Below, in pieces: positions 48,480-60,615 of a stretch of 64,000 nt of DNA (the first letter of the stretch is position 1; every line of letters starts with the position of its first letter). A program made the position numbers and the translations under genes. The notes beneath the pieces were generated by a model. That model saw nothing but the letters and a program-made list of their open reading frames with translations. It did no database searches and was not told the DNA's origin. The DNA is taken from contig NW_022098058.1 of NCBI RefSeq assembly GCF_002288925.2, positions 2,704,549 through 2,768,548 of the forward strand, in the 5' to 3' direction. The DNA is from Delphinapterus leucas (lineage: Eukaryota; Chordata; Mammalia; Artiodactyla; Monodontidae).

Positions 48480-48650
48480 GGAATTCTAGAGTCAGGAGAC
48501 CTCATTTCAAGTCCTGACCCTGCCACTTCCTTGCTGAGAGACTTTGGGCAGGTCGCTTTCTGTCTCTGAACCTTAGGGTCCTCATGTGTTAAATGGGCCC
48601 GCCGGAGTTCTGTAAACGCCGGGATTATTGTTTTTATTCTTGGGTCCTCC
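48480..48650 (+). repeat. MIR SINE
   Basis: MIR strings: 'ctgagagactttgggcaggt', 'cgctttctgtctctgaacct', 'ctcatgtgttaaatgggccc'. Confidence 0.75.
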
Positions 48651-48742
48651 ATCAGGGTAAGTGTGGGAATGAAGGTGAGACCCAGTGGAAAGGAAGCCCA
48701 GGGTTTAAGGCTGCTCTGCTTGCCTGGAGCCAGGGCCAGTAA

Positions 48743-48952
<210 letters not shown>

Positions 48953-48974
48953 TGATGTGAACAGGGTAGCGCAA

Positions 48975-49160
48975 GGGTTAAGCGCCTGGGCTTTGGGTTA
49001 GCAGATCTGACATTGACTAGCTGTGTGACCCTGGCTCCAGGTCCAGCACTTCTCGGGGACTCCGTGTTCTTATGTTTGTAATGGGTTGTTGTGAGACTCC
49101 ATGGACGTTTTCAGTAAGCCTTTAGCACAGTGACCTGCATGTGTAAGTGCTCAGCTCAAG
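48975..49160 (+). repeat. MIR SINE
   Basis: MIR strings: 'attgactagctgtgtgaccc', 'gtttgtaatgggttgttgtg', 'ttagcacagtgacctgcatg'. It begins about 50 bp after the exon ending at 48928. Confidence 0.65.
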
Positions 49161-49734
49161 GTCTCCACTTCACTGCCAGAAGGAATAAAACTCCCAGAGG
49201 GAAAGGCTGGGTTTACCTGGTCATCGTGAACGTCCGGATGCCGGGGCCACCCCTTTTAGTAACTTCTGGGTGAAGGGGACAGTGTCAGCTACGGAACCCT
49301 CAACTAGTTACTATTATCGGCCTCAAGTTCAGAGGAGGCTTTTCTGGGGCATCATTGAGAATAGGCATGAGGAATTGGGCACCTTCAGGCACTGTGTGTT
49401 CCCGCCCCAGCCCTTCATGTGTACCCTCTTCTTGTCTCTGCCTGGGGTCAGGAGGGGCTCATCATGACCCTAAATTAAGACTGTCTCATAAAGCCATGTT
49501 TCTCTTCGCTCCTGCAGCCATCCTGTCAAATAAATACTTTCTTAAGTACCTTGGGAAGGTGTGATTAGATATCTTTTTATCCACACTCAGAAAATTAATT
49601 AATTTTAAAAGCCACCAAAAAGTCTAAAAACTGTTGTCTAGGGACAAGAAGAGGTTTTGTAAGAAACATGGAAAGAAATGAGGGAATTCAGAATCTGTCA
49701 AAGCAGCTGATATGGTACTGAAGTCGGTCTGTTG

Positions 49735-50040
49735 ATTGTCATCCTCCACTTCTCAGTTCAAATGCCACCTCCTCCTGGAAGCCACCTCTGCTTTCCTTCC
49801 CACTCAGGACTTCATTCTAAGCTCAACTCAGCCTCCCTCTGGCCATTACAATGACCTGTCTGTTCACCTGCTGCCCCCACCAGGCCCCGAGGTCCTCAAG
49901 AACAGGAGCTGACCTTGACCTGCTCTGCACCCTTGGGACCTGGCATGGGGTGCCGCTCTGGGGCGTGGTGGCTGGTGTTATTACTGCTCCTAGTCATTGT
50001 CACATTAATGGGAGTGATAATCAGCATTTGAGCAAATGAA
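49735..50040 (+). mobile_element. L2 LINE 3' end relic
   Basis: L2 order: 'cagttcaaatgccacctcct', 'cctggaagccacctctgctt', 'gaggtcctcaagaacaggag', 'gggacctggcatgg'. Confidence 0.65.
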
Positions 50041-50534
50041 TGGTGAAGCACTTCTCATTTCCTCCTCTGCTCTCCCCACACAGAGAACCAGGGAGGCAGT
50101 GAGCAGGGCCTCATTAAGTGCTGATTAATTAGGCAAAGTAGAGTCTTTTGTCACGCACAAATTGGGGGGTTAACCTGATGCCTTAAAAAGGCTGGTGGCA
50201 CTACAAGAAGAGAAGGCATTGGCCGGCGTCCCCGGCTTGCAGCAGGCAGGTAGAGCGCCCTCCTGGACACCGGCCCTGGGTGCCCTGCTCACAGAGCCTT
50301 CCAGCCCACCCTCCTCCAGGCCTCGGGTCTGCCCCGGGGCACCTGGGGCCCCAGCCCATGAGGGAGCCAGCGCTGTGTCTGCCCAGGACCAGCGTGTCCT
50401 TGAGTGATCACACCGGGAAGTTCAAGCTGCCAAATGGGCCCTGTCGGCCTCAGTAATTGCTGGCAGGATCTTCTCCCTCATTTAAACACATTTAAAGCTC
50501 TGCTCTAGGGAAAAACCAGTCCGCAAATATCTGA

Positions 50535-50760
50535 TCTTCCGCTGAGGCAGTGTGAAGGGCACGGGCTCTGCAGCCGGACACTTGGGCTCAGTCCTCAGCC
50601 CCACGGCTGGGCAGCTGGGTGACCTGTGGTGCGTATTCTCACTGGCCCGGGCCTCGGGTTCCCCAACGTGAGCACTGAGTTTAACTGTAGCACCTGCCCT
50701 GTGATCACACTGTGCAGGAACAGCTAGACTGAGACCTGGGACCAGGTACCACAGAGCTGG
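50535..50760 (+). repeat. MIR SINE relic
   Basis: MIR-like order: 'cacgggctctgcagccggac', 'gggcagctgggtgacctgtg', 'gggcctcgggttccccaacg'. Confidence 0.55.
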
Positions 50761-52651
50761 CACGTGGAGAGCACTGCGTTAAGGCTTCCTTCTGGGTTAT
50801 TTTAATGTATGATGTTTGTGGAAGGAGACCCTCGGGAGAGCAATTAGGAGGGCAGTCCTGGGTTTAACTCAGAAAGCTCCTTACGTTCAGAGACCCGAAC
50901 GCCTGCCATATCTGTCACAGACAGGAGGCCCCAGACCAGATACGGCCCAGCGATCCATGTTGTTTCCCCCTCACTGTGATTTTTTAAGAAGACGAAGTGG
51001 TTACCAAAATTAAAGAGAAAGATTTCTCAAGAAAATTTGGATTTGGGGCATCTTCCAGAAAATCTGCAGACCTGGCTGCCCAGGCCTACGTCCCCCAGCA
51101 GCAATCGACTGGTGTTGTGTGGCCACGTGGGGCCTATGCTCTCCAGTTAGCCACAGTCCCCACCACTCCCTGCTGTCACACACTAGGACCACTTGGACTC
51201 AGCACTGAGATGTTGCCCCTGATCTAGTTGAAGAGATGAATGAGGAAACAAATAGTCCCAGGGTGTGTGGTCTTTCACATGACAGGAGGAGGCCCGGGGG
51301 CTTGGGGAACACAGAGAAGAAGCTTAGTCCCAAGAGGTCCCCGTGGCAGACACATAAGGAGGCTGTCCAGGCTTCATCCTGGCCTCTTAACCCCTGTCCT
51401 TTCCTGGCATTTGGAACACCTCCCCCAACCTGACCCTCCCTCCCTTTTGTACTTTTATTTCTGCTGCTTTTGATTGTCCCGCTAAGGACTCTCATTGTGT
51501 TGTAGGATTTTCTTTACGGATCCCAACCCTTCCCACACCTGCATCTGGCCTCCCCTCCTCTGCCCACCCAGACGCCTCCCCTGCCTCCCAGAGATCCTTC
51601 CAGAGCACCTTGGCCAGCCAAGCTTGCAGCCCCCTGGCCTTCCACTGAACGGAATCATCAGAGATTTGCATATCACAGAGCTGGCCCACTTTGTTCCTGC
51701 ATCCCACAACGATTGCGCACCTACTGTGTGCCGAGTCTTTGGCCAGAAACAAGGGCACAGCTGTGGACAAGCCATTCAGAGTCCCTCCCCAATGGGGCAC
51801 TCACTCTATATGATTCAATTTGCACTTACGGGGACATACTGCAAGCTGGGCCCTGCGCTGAGGGTGGGAGACACACAGAGGACCAGTGCGGGGGCCTTCC
51901 CAGCAGGAGCTCAGAGCTAACAGAGTAGCTGATGGCAGAACACTTTTTTTTTTTAAACTATGAATCCTTAAAATGTGCTCTGGAGGCCCAAAGAAAGAAC
52001 GAGGCTGTCAGGGAGGGCTGCTTGGAGGAGGTGACATTTGAGATGAGCTTTGAAGGAACTTACCCAGTGAAAGGGAATAGCATGTGCAAAGGCACAGCAG
52101 TGAGACAGTCCCTTGGTGTGTCCAGGAGGGAGCATGTTGAGGGGGACTGTGGGAAGGGGAGCTGAGGCCCAGTGAGGAGGGCAGCCCTGACTGGAAGGCT
52201 GAAGGAAGCCAAGGTGTAATTGTAAACTGTAGGGTGACATGGTTGGATTTGCAGGTTGGAAAGGTCCCTGTGAAAGCTGGTGTGTGGAAGGGTAGGAGAG
52301 GGAGGCTGGAGGCAGGGAGGCCAGTGGGGAGGCTGTCACAGCCACCTGGAGAGAGGTGCTGAGCCTTCCCAACCTCCAGTCTCTGGTCTTCTGTGTTGTC
52401 TCTGACGTTTGGGGAGCAGGGACAAGACAAACCATGGCAATCTCAGCAACCCCCAGAGGATGGTCTTAGGGGGCGCCCAGGTGTGGTGGGCGCAGTGTTC
52501 CAGGACCCTGGGGAGACCAGTCTGTCCTGGTGGAAGTGAGTCCCGGCTGGTGGTAGCCGCAGGGCAGAGAGCCCTTCTCAAGGCCAGCTGGCTGACCCTG
52601 CTCTCCAGGTGTCTGTCCCTGTGTCCATACTTCTGTCCTCTCACTCCCCAG

Positions 52652-52754
52652 GGTGGCATGTACATCTTCCAGCTCTTTGACGCCTACGCCGCCAGTGGGA
52701 TGTGCCTTCTCTTTGTGGCCGTCTTTGAATGCATCTGCATCGGCTGGGTGTACG
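52652..52754 (+). CDS. SLC6A11: SLC6A11 exon: EL5 and TM10
   Basis: This exon encodes residues 161-194 plus one base of Gly195. It reads [20 protein letters not shown], then [14 protein letters not shown]. The [10 protein letters not shown] segment is extracellular loop 5, strongly conserved in SLC6 transporters. The rest is TM10, including the FECICIGW stretch that helps form the extracellular gate side of the pathway. The acceptor is CCCCAG (52646-52651) and the donor is GTGAGT (52755). Length and phases (0 to 1) fit the family exon structure. The FDAYAAS spelling may differ from FDSYAAS in other mammals (from memory). Confidence 0.96.
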
Positions 52755-53558
52755 GTGAGTAGAGGCTGAGCCCTCGCACACCCCAGAGGCCACCATGGTG
52801 CCCAGCACATGGGCACACGGGACCCGGCTGAGCCTGGGTTCCCTGTGGCTGGTCTCCATCTGCATCAACCTCTTCGTCCTCCCCTCAGGGACTTCTTGTC
52901 CTTTCCCACTTGTCGGGAGACCCTCCTGCTTTTATATCCCTGCAGCAGAGGGAGGGGTTCCAGGCTCGGACACTGTGACCTTGATTCTGTCCTTCTGCCC
53001 CTGATGCTCAGTTTTCCCATCTGCAAAATGGAGTAGTGTCTCCGAGCAGGAGGTAGTGTAGGCAAAGCAGGCAGCCCAGTGCCTGGCCCTCAGTCAGCAC
53101 ATGCCTTCTGGTTCCCCAAACCATATGAGTGCATGAGGGTTGCTGGTCTCAATGATGATGCACACTCCCAAGTGTGGTTCGGGAATAGACACCCCACAGG
53201 CCACCCGTCCGGCCCTCACCTTCAGAGCCCTGACCCCTGCCCCCGTGCAGGTCAGCCAGCCCCTGGCCCTGACTCAAAGGGACCACCTTCCTCCTTTCCC
53301 CCAGAAACTCCTGCCCGTTTCCTGGACCTCACTGCCCAAGGTCAGAAGGGGTCTTCCCAATATTGAACCAGAGTCCCTTCTACTGCAGTTTATCCTGACA
53401 CCTCACATATGTAACACCTTGGTAGTTTTTAAGCGGTAAATAGGGTTCCTGCCGCAATTTGTCTTGGGCTGGGGAAACCAGACACTCATAGCCTTCCCTC
53501 TGAGTCTTGTACAGAAATCTTCTGGGGCGTGTGTGCCCGTCTTCTTTATTCTGGACAG
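52755..53558 (+). other. SLC6A11 intron
   Basis: This is a short 0.8-kb intron. It contains a weak MIR-like stretch near 52960-53110 (motif 'ttttcccatctgcaaaatgg') and otherwise no recognised element. The acceptor tract before 53559 is CTTCTTTATTCTGGACAG. Confidence 0.8.
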
Positions 53559-53659
53559 GAAGCAACCGCTTCTATGATAACATCGAAGACATGATTGGCT
53601 ACCGGCCGTTGTCACTCATCCAATGGTGCTGGAAAGTCGTGACCCCCGGGATCTGTGCG
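53559..53659 (+). CDS. SLC6A11: SLC6A11 exon: IL5 and first part of TM11
   Basis: This exon completes Gly195 and encodes residues 196-228, [20 protein letters not shown] followed by [13 protein letters not shown]. The [16 protein letters not shown] segment is the conserved cytoplasmic loop between TM10 and TM11. TM11 begins at about LSLIQWCW. The acceptor is CTGGACAG and the donor is GTAAGG (53660), with a phase 0 end. The [12 protein letters not shown] string is diagnostic of the GAT-2/GAT-3/BGT/TauT branch. Confidence 0.96.
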
Positions 53660-54774
<1,115 letters not shown>

Positions 54775-54879
54775 TGATGAGAACATGCCCCACGTGTCTC
54801 CCAGGGAAGCCTGGCCAACTCCTCCCTGGCGGGTATTCATCAGTACTGCTGTGCTGAAGCCTCGGGGTTGAGACGTCTT

Positions 54880-55020
54880 CCCTGAGCTCAGCCTCAGTTT
54901 CCTCATCTGTAGAATGGGTCAACAGCAGTCCCTCACTTACAGAGGTCGTTTGAGGACTCAGTGAGTATGCAGAGGGAAAGCGCTTAGACCAGGACCTGGG
55001 AGAGAGAGAGAGACCAAGTG
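54880..55020 (+). repeat. MIR SINE fragment
   Basis: MIR strings: 'gagctcagcctcagtttcct', 'catctgtagaatgggtcaac', then 'gcgcttagaccaggacctgg'. A short (GA)n follows at 54998. Confidence 0.7.
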
Positions 55021-55204
55021 TTAGCTCTTACTGCTCTGTTGATTCTGTTCATTAAGGACCCCATTCCCAGGGCACAGGGAGAGGGTCTGACATTTGTGGA
55101 ACATCTATCCTGTGTCGTCGCTGTGCCAAGCTCTCTTGGTGCTGCATCTCCTCTAGACCTCAGAGAAATTAAGTCATTCGCCTAGGATCACACAGCCAAA
55201 AATT

Positions 55205-55520
55205 AGCAAACCAAAATTTTTTAACAATCTTATTGAGGTATGTTTTCTGTATCATATCATAAAATTCACCCATTTCAGGTATACAATTCAGTGGGGTTTT
55301 TTTTTAGTAACTTTCTGTGTAGTGCAGTCATCACCATAAATCAGTTTGCAAATATTTGTATTTATTTATTTTATTTATTTATTTTTAAGATCCCTGGTGC
55401 CCATTCCCAGTAAGCCCTGTTCCCAAGCCCAGACACGCACAAATCTGTCTCTGTGTGTGTGCCTCTTATGGTCGTTTCCTGCCAGTGGAATCTGCAGTAT
55501 GTGGTCTCTTGGTAGCAGAG
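55205..55520 (-). mobile_element. Old L1 fragment, antisense
   Basis: Antisense L1 strings: 'acaatcttattgaggtatgt', 'taaaattcacccatttcagg', 'tatacaattcagtggggttt', then 'cagtggaatctgcagtatgt'. An (ATTT)n block lies at 55358-55386. Confidence 0.7.
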
Positions 55521-55619
55521 TGAATTCGGATCCCAACCCGTCATACCCCCCCACCCACTCTCTCTTCACTCTCCTTTCCCACCCGCTGGCAGATCAGAAG
55601 GTCTGAGTCAGCTTCTCGC

Positions 55620-55815
55620 CCATTTTGCAAACTGTCTGCTGTGTGCCAGACGCTGCTCTAAGCCGTCTACAAGCACTAGGCCACTGAATCCTCACAGCAG
55701 TCCTGTGAGGTGGAGGAGCTTCCTGTCCCCATGTCACAGGTGAGGAAGCTGAGCACAGAGAAGTGAAGCAAGTTACCCAAGGGCACACAGCCTCTGAGTG
55801 ACAGAGCAGGTACCC
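55620..55815 (-). repeat. MIR SINE, antisense
   Basis: Antisense MIR strings: 'gtgtgccagacgctgctcta', 'atcctcacagcagtcctgtg', 'aggtgaggaagctgagcaca', 'gttacccaagggcacacagc'. Confidence 0.85.
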
Positions 55816-56264
55816 TGTGCCCCCGCCCCCGCCTCGTTCTTGCCCCAACGCAGCACCCCAGGGCTCTCGGGGCTGACCTGCGTCTCACAAGCATGCGGCC
55901 TGTGTGCAGACACGCACAGGCAAGAGCCAGCTCTCCTGCCCACCCAGGGGCCTGAGCTCCAGAAAAGCCAACATCCAGCGAGGAGGGGCAGGCTGAGAGG
56001 GAAGGTCCCTTTCTCCAGCCTGCTCGTGCCCTCAAGCAAGTCAGGGTCCTCCGCTCCTGCAGGGAATGTAGGTCAAGGGCAGTTGTTAATTCTGGTTTGG
56101 GACCAGACGTGTCCAGAGGAGAGCAGCCCTGGAGCCCTAACCCCTTGGCCATGGCAGGCCCCTGCCAGTTAGTTCACCTCCCTCCATTTCCAGAAGGTTC
56201 TGCCCGCTGATGGGAAGGATCTGGAAGGAAAAATGGGGTCAGAGAATTGCTGTGAGGATGGGTA

Positions 56265-56520
56265 GTCTGTGCTAAGAGCTGTGGATGGGTCAACAAATCT
56301 GAGGCCACCTCATGACAACGCTAGAGGCAGGTGCCACTGTAACCCCCTTGGACAGATGAGGGAACGAGACACAGAGGGTTAAGTTCTTGCCCCAGTTAAG
56401 TGGTGGGACTGGGACTCAAGCCCAGGTGTCTGGTTCCAGAGCCCGTGCTCCCAGCGCCTGTCCTGTGTCAAGAGCCTAACACCATGCCTGGCACCCAGGA
56501 GGTGCTCGGCATTGCCGAGG
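56265..56520 (-). repeat. MIR SINE, antisense
   Basis: Antisense MIR strings: 'gacagatgagggaacgagac', 'acagagggttaagttcttgc', 'gactcaagcccaggtgtctg'. Confidence 0.7.
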
Positions 56521-56999
56521 GGTGGGCGGGGGTGCGGGAGCTGCCTGTTAATCCCATCCGGGCAGGATAGGTCCAGCCTCTCTCAGGCACGGCAGGATCT
56601 GAAAGAGAAAACAGAACCTTGATCATAAGAAACCAGCCACCCCAAAGTCTTCCCAGCCTTCCTGGGGAGAAGGTTTATGCCCAGGAAAGGCCTCCCAAAT
56701 CCTGGCCTGATGTCTTCTGGAGGTGCACACGAGGCTGAGGTGTGGGACCCGAGGCTGGGCCGAGGGGGCAGGAGCGTGTGTCCAGGATCTGCCCATGGCC
56801 TCCACTCCCTCATCGGTAGAGTAGACGATGGCCACCCTGTCTGCGTCCGGCCCAGAGCCGGCCACTCTGCCAGGCGGCGTGAGGCTGTGGCCTTAGGGAT
56901 AACGTTTCCGTCTTCAGACACACACCGCCTGTTCCCCTGGATGGGGGAGCGTGATGACAGCCTTTTGTGGGAAACGTACCTGTTTATCCAGCGATCATT

Positions 57000-57140
57000 A
57001 TATGAACGGCTCTGGAGGTGCCGTAGCTCATCCTCACAGCAGCCCTTCGGGCAGGTACTCCTATCCCATTTCACAGATGGGAAAACACAGCCCAGAGATG
57101 TTAGGTGACTTGCCCCACATGTAGTGAGGCTAAGCAGCGG
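57000..57140 (-). repeat. MIR SINE, antisense
   Basis: Antisense MIR strings: 'tcacagatgggaaaacacag', 'cccagagatgttaggtgact', 'tgccccacatgtagtgaggc'. Confidence 0.75.
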
Positions 57141-57502
57141 CTCACACCCCAGCTTCTCTGTCTCCACGGGAGGAGGGATGCAGCAAGCAGCCCTGGGTAC
57201 AGCTCTCACGTCCTGGCCACCTGCAGCGGGCCAGGTACAGGGTGGGCACTTTCGCTCACTGTCTCCTTACTCCTCATCCAGTGATGGCAGTGGGTACCCC
57301 GGTGTCCCCATGTCTGGGGGTGGGGGCGGGAAACGGAGACCCGGAAGTCCACGCATCGTCCAGGACAGAGCTCTGAGTGGCAGGGCTGGGGCTGGTGGCT
57401 TCACTGCCCCGAGGTGTCCACCGTGCCGTTGGGAGGTGCCAAGGCAGGCCCAGGACCCTGGCAGCCACTCTCAGACAGCTCTTTTCCTCTCCAACCATGT
57501 AG

Positions 57503-57655
57503 AAATTCCAGAAGTTGACGACCCCCAGCGCCGATCTGAGCACGCGGGGCAAGCTTGGGGCAGGCCCACGGACGGTGATGGTTAATGACTGTGACGCCAA
57601 ACTCAAGGGTGATGGGACCATTGCAGCTATCACAGAGAAGGAGACGCACTTCTGA
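57503..57655 (+). CDS. SLC6A11: SLC6A11 last coding exon: cytoplasmic C-terminal tail
   Basis: This exon encodes residues 286-335 and the TGA stop (57653-57655). It reads [20 protein letters not shown], then [20 protein letters not shown] and [10 protein letters not shown]. It is the hydrophilic C-terminal tail. The final KETHF resembles KETHL of the betaine/GABA transporter, which binds PDZ proteins of the LIN-7 type. A similar role in membrane targeting is inference here. The acceptor ends TGTAG at 57502. DLSTRGKLG differs from the DLKMRGKLG I remember in primates and rodents, in line with faster evolution of this tail. The KETHF end is the best evidence for GAT-3 rather than GAT-1, GAT-2, BGT-1 or TauT. 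Confidence 0.96.
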   Translation, partial: KFQKLTTPSADLSTRGKLGAGPRTVMVNDCDAKLKGDGTIAAITEKETHF

Positions 57656-57698
57656 GCGCCCCTGCCGCCTTGATGCCTCTTCCGCTCCTCGCCCGCCC

Positions 57699-57736
57699 CG
57701 TCTCCGCCGTCCCCGCCGTCCCCGCCGTCCCCGCCC
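57699..57736 (+). repeat. GC-rich 9-bp tandem repeat in 3' UTR
   Basis: Three exact copies of CCGCCGTCC run from 57704 to 57730, with partial copies on each side, 50 bp after the stop codon. The repeat is probably length-variable. It is listed because it lies in mature mRNA rather than intron. Confidence 0.85.
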
Positions 57737-59248
57737 TGTGTACAAATGAATACCTGAACCACGTACTTCACCTAATGGTAGAGGCTTGCTCGTTTTGCAC
57801 AGGATTTATTAACAAGTTAATTTTAAGGTGGCCGCACCCACTCTGGTTTCAAGTCACATCCCCTCCTCGCCCCCCAGTTGCCATGTGAGTAACAATACGA
57901 AGAGATAATCCTGTACAGGGACTAGTATCGTCCTCTTGTGCTAGGACGCTTTTAACCAGCATTTTCTAGGGGTTAGGAAGTTGTATCATAGGGTCAGACT
58001 TTTATACTCGGGCTGTGGGGCAGGTGGGCGGGAGCAATGCCTGTCCCACTCCGTCAGCCTTTGAACTGACCGGTTCGTGTCCCACCTTTGTCCCTGACTG
58101 CGCAGCTGCCCTTCCTCCGCGCTGCCATGCCTCCCCTTCAGCCCGTCCCTTTCCCATCCCCAGCTTCCTAGTGGTGGGTTTGCAGACAGCAAGGCTGTGT
58201 CAGAGAAGAAGTCCCAGCAGACTCAGGACTCTTGGGTGGCAGGCCCTCCTCTTCCCTGGTCCCACCGTGTGATCTGGGGCACTTCCCTCCCCTCTCGCGT
58301 GTCCCCAGTGGGGCAGGCTGGATCAGGTGACCTCTGAGGTTCTGCCCACCTGGCTTCATCTCTTGGGGACGCTCTGCGTGCCTCCTTGGCTTGCAGACCC
58401 GCTGTTGATCTCGGGTTCTTCTGAAGACTTGCAGGTGGGCAGCCCCTCGCCTCTCACCCCCTTATTTAAAGTCAAGTTTATCATGGAAACTTTGTGGTTT
58501 GATTTCATCCATGAGCATTCCCATCCTTGAGACCAGCCATGTCCTCGGCCCTGTGGCAGGGCTCCTCCTGGCCGTCTGCTCGCACACTCCACTCTGCCTC
58601 TCTGTCCTCCTCAGCAGGGCTGGCTGGAGTTGCCTGTGCGCTGGTTCTCGGGCCCGGGCAGCAGCCTCTATTCTGCTTGCGGCTGTCTGTCCTGCCACCG
58701 CCCCCACCGGGATCTGCATTGTAGGACCTTCCAGCAGCCTCCACGGAGGGAGCTGTGGTCGGGCCTGGAGCCTGGTTTCCTCCTCCAGCCCCTTCTTTGT
58801 CCCCCTGCCTCATTTGGTCCCTCTCGGTGTCGCCCCTGCCCTCCTCCCTCTCCTGCCATCCTGTGACCTCCAGTCCCTCCCCATCCCTTCCTGTCACCAG
58901 CAGAACCCTGGAATTTTCACAAGGCTTCTTCCCTATCTTTTTCCCAGGAGCCAACCCACCTGCCTCCCTGGCCAGGGAGCTGAGAAGCCTCAGCCTCACT
59001 GATGGGGAGATGGGGGCTCCCACCGGTCCCTCGGTACAGCCCTAGGGTCTGGGGAGGTGGCTGGTGCCGCGCCAGGCCTCCCTGGCTGACCCCTCTCTTC
59101 TTTAATTGGATTTGACGGCAAGCCTCTGCCTTGGATCTGGAGTTATTTGGGGACAGGGAAGGTGCATTCTTTATCCTTTTCCTTTATGTTCCCTATCTTA
59201 TTCGGTGGAAATGCGAGTGTCCTCCAAACAGAGGATTTAGTTTCCTGT

Positions 59249-59254
59249 AATAAA
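59249..59254 (+). terminator. SLC6A11: Candidate proximal poly(A) signal AATAAA
   Basis: A canonical hexamer in 'ctgtaataaacctgcg' is followed within 15 bases by the GT-rich 'tgcgtgtttgattgg', a good downstream element. Use of this site would give a 3' UTR of about 1.6 kb. Confidence 0.6.
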
Positions 59255-59873
59255 CCTGCGTGTTTGATTGGCCCAAATGCCCAGCTTCTCTGCCCCGGCC
59301 AGACCCCATCTGAAGCCCGCGTTTGCTAAGAGGGATGCCAAGCGCCCCCTAGGCAAGTCGGGATGAGCTGTCTGCTCCGGTGGACCCAGGAAATGGATGC
59401 AGGAAGACCGGGGCTCCGGCTGAGCCCCTGCCTGCGTCCATCGTCGTCTGCTTTTCTCCCAACAGGTCGGGGAGGGGTCTCCCCACTGCTGCTGCTACCG
59501 GTTCTCCACCAACCACTGTCACCAGTGCACAGCCCCACGGCCTAGCTGGGGACAAGCCGCATTGTACTTGTGGCACTTAACACTTCACTTACTTCACGGG
59601 ACTCATGGTGCCGGGCGGAGGGAGGGTTTTTGTTCTTTGCTTTTTGTAATTTCCTACTAGTATTTGGGTAACTTTGGGGGGCGGGGAGGGAAATGCGGGG
59701 GCAGGCGAAACGTCATTGCAGTGACTTTTTTGATATTCATTAGAAACAATACATCCTTTCTGAAATATTTACAGTATTATTAAAAAATGAAAAAGGTTGT
59801 ACTGTTTTGCATAATGAACGTTTTTATTGGGTATTCAAAGGGTACACGATTGTCAGCTTACTCATTTTTAAAA

Positions 59874-59879
59874 ATTAAA
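59874..59879 (+). terminator. SLC6A11: Candidate distal poly(A) signal ATTAAA
   Basis: The common variant hexamer ATTAAA lies in 'ttaaaaattaaagaag', followed by 'actctctgtggctgttcctgg'. It ends the A/T-rich distal UTR. Use of this site would give a 3' UTR of about 2.2 kb. It is probably the main end, by analogy with the long A/T-rich UTR block preceding it. Confidence 0.55.
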
Positions 59880-60064
59880 GAAGTGAACAAACTCTCTGTG
59901 GCTGTTCCTGGCAGAGTGGTATTCATCGGGTGGTTCTTCCTGTTTTATTACTTCCGTGATATTCCTGCCAAACCATCTTGGCATTTGGAGGTTGCTGTTT
60001 CAACTGGGGATTACAAGTTAGAAACACCCAGGGCTGTTTCAGGAGCCCACACTGCCTTTCATGT

Positions 60065-60300
60065 GATCCCCATGCACTGAATGTCTACTGTGTGCTAAGT
60101 GCTTTACAAAATTTCTCTCTTTAAATCCTACCACAACCCCACTTTATTTGTCTATTACTTCCCCTGCTTTACAGACAGGGGAAATTGAGGCACAGAAAAG
60201 TCAAGCCATGTGCCCAGAGCCTCACAGCTAGTAAATAGCTGGACCAGAAAGAGAAGTCAGCTCTGTCTGAATCCAAAGCCCAGTCCCCTTATCACTACAC
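60065..60300 (-). repeat. MIR SINE, antisense
   Basis: Nearly full antisense MIR: 'tgtgctaagtgctttacaaa', 'ctttacagacaggggaaatt', 'gaggcacagaaaagtcaagc', 'cctcacagctagtaaatagc'. Confidence 0.85.
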
Positions 60301-60439
60301 CTTACTCTCCCTCAGGCTACGAGACCCAGAGAAGGTGAGAGCCACCCCGTGATGGCAGCAACGGTTGCCACAAAGCTCATGCAGCTGTCCTAGGGGGCAG
60401 CCCTGCGTGTCTGAGGCAGGCAACGGGGGGTGGAAGGAG

Positions 60440-60615
60440 ACAAGGATTTGGAGCATGCAGCTCTGCTTTGGGCTCTGGGATCCACCTTTGGCAGCCTCAG
60501 TTTTCTCATCTCTAAAATGGGGATCATACCTCCTGCTTCAAACTTGGGGTGACTGTGAGATCCTATGAACTCTGGGTGTGAATGGTAAAGCTTTGTGTTC
60601 ACACTGGTTATCATT
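60440..60615 (+). repeat. MIR SINE fragment
   Basis: MIR strings: 'cagcctcagttttctcatct', 'ctaaaatggggatcatacct', 'tggggtgactgtgagatcct'. Confidence 0.7.

Larger units (their letters stand above)
57656..59895 (+). other. SLC6A11: SLC6A11 3' untranslated region
   Basis: Sequence after the stop contains no further exon signature. It starts GC-rich with a 9-mer repeat and becomes A/T-rich toward 59.6-59.9 kb, where an A/T-rich block with TTTTTGTAATTT and AATGAAAAAGG precedes a distal ATTAAA. The end is inferred from that signal, and a shorter UTR ending near 59275 is equally possible. No interspersed repeat was recognised inside it, which is itself typical of a constrained UTR. Confidence 0.7.

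Noticed and set aside
51240..51920. Overlapping open frames of 65-141 codons on both strands
   Set aside because: They occur on both strands in the same GC-rich intron, without conserved motifs, and are chance frames.
56583..57209. 208-codon open frame on the minus strand in the last intron
   Set aside because: No protein family resemblance. It overlaps an antisense MIR, and the GC-rich composition makes chance long frames likely.
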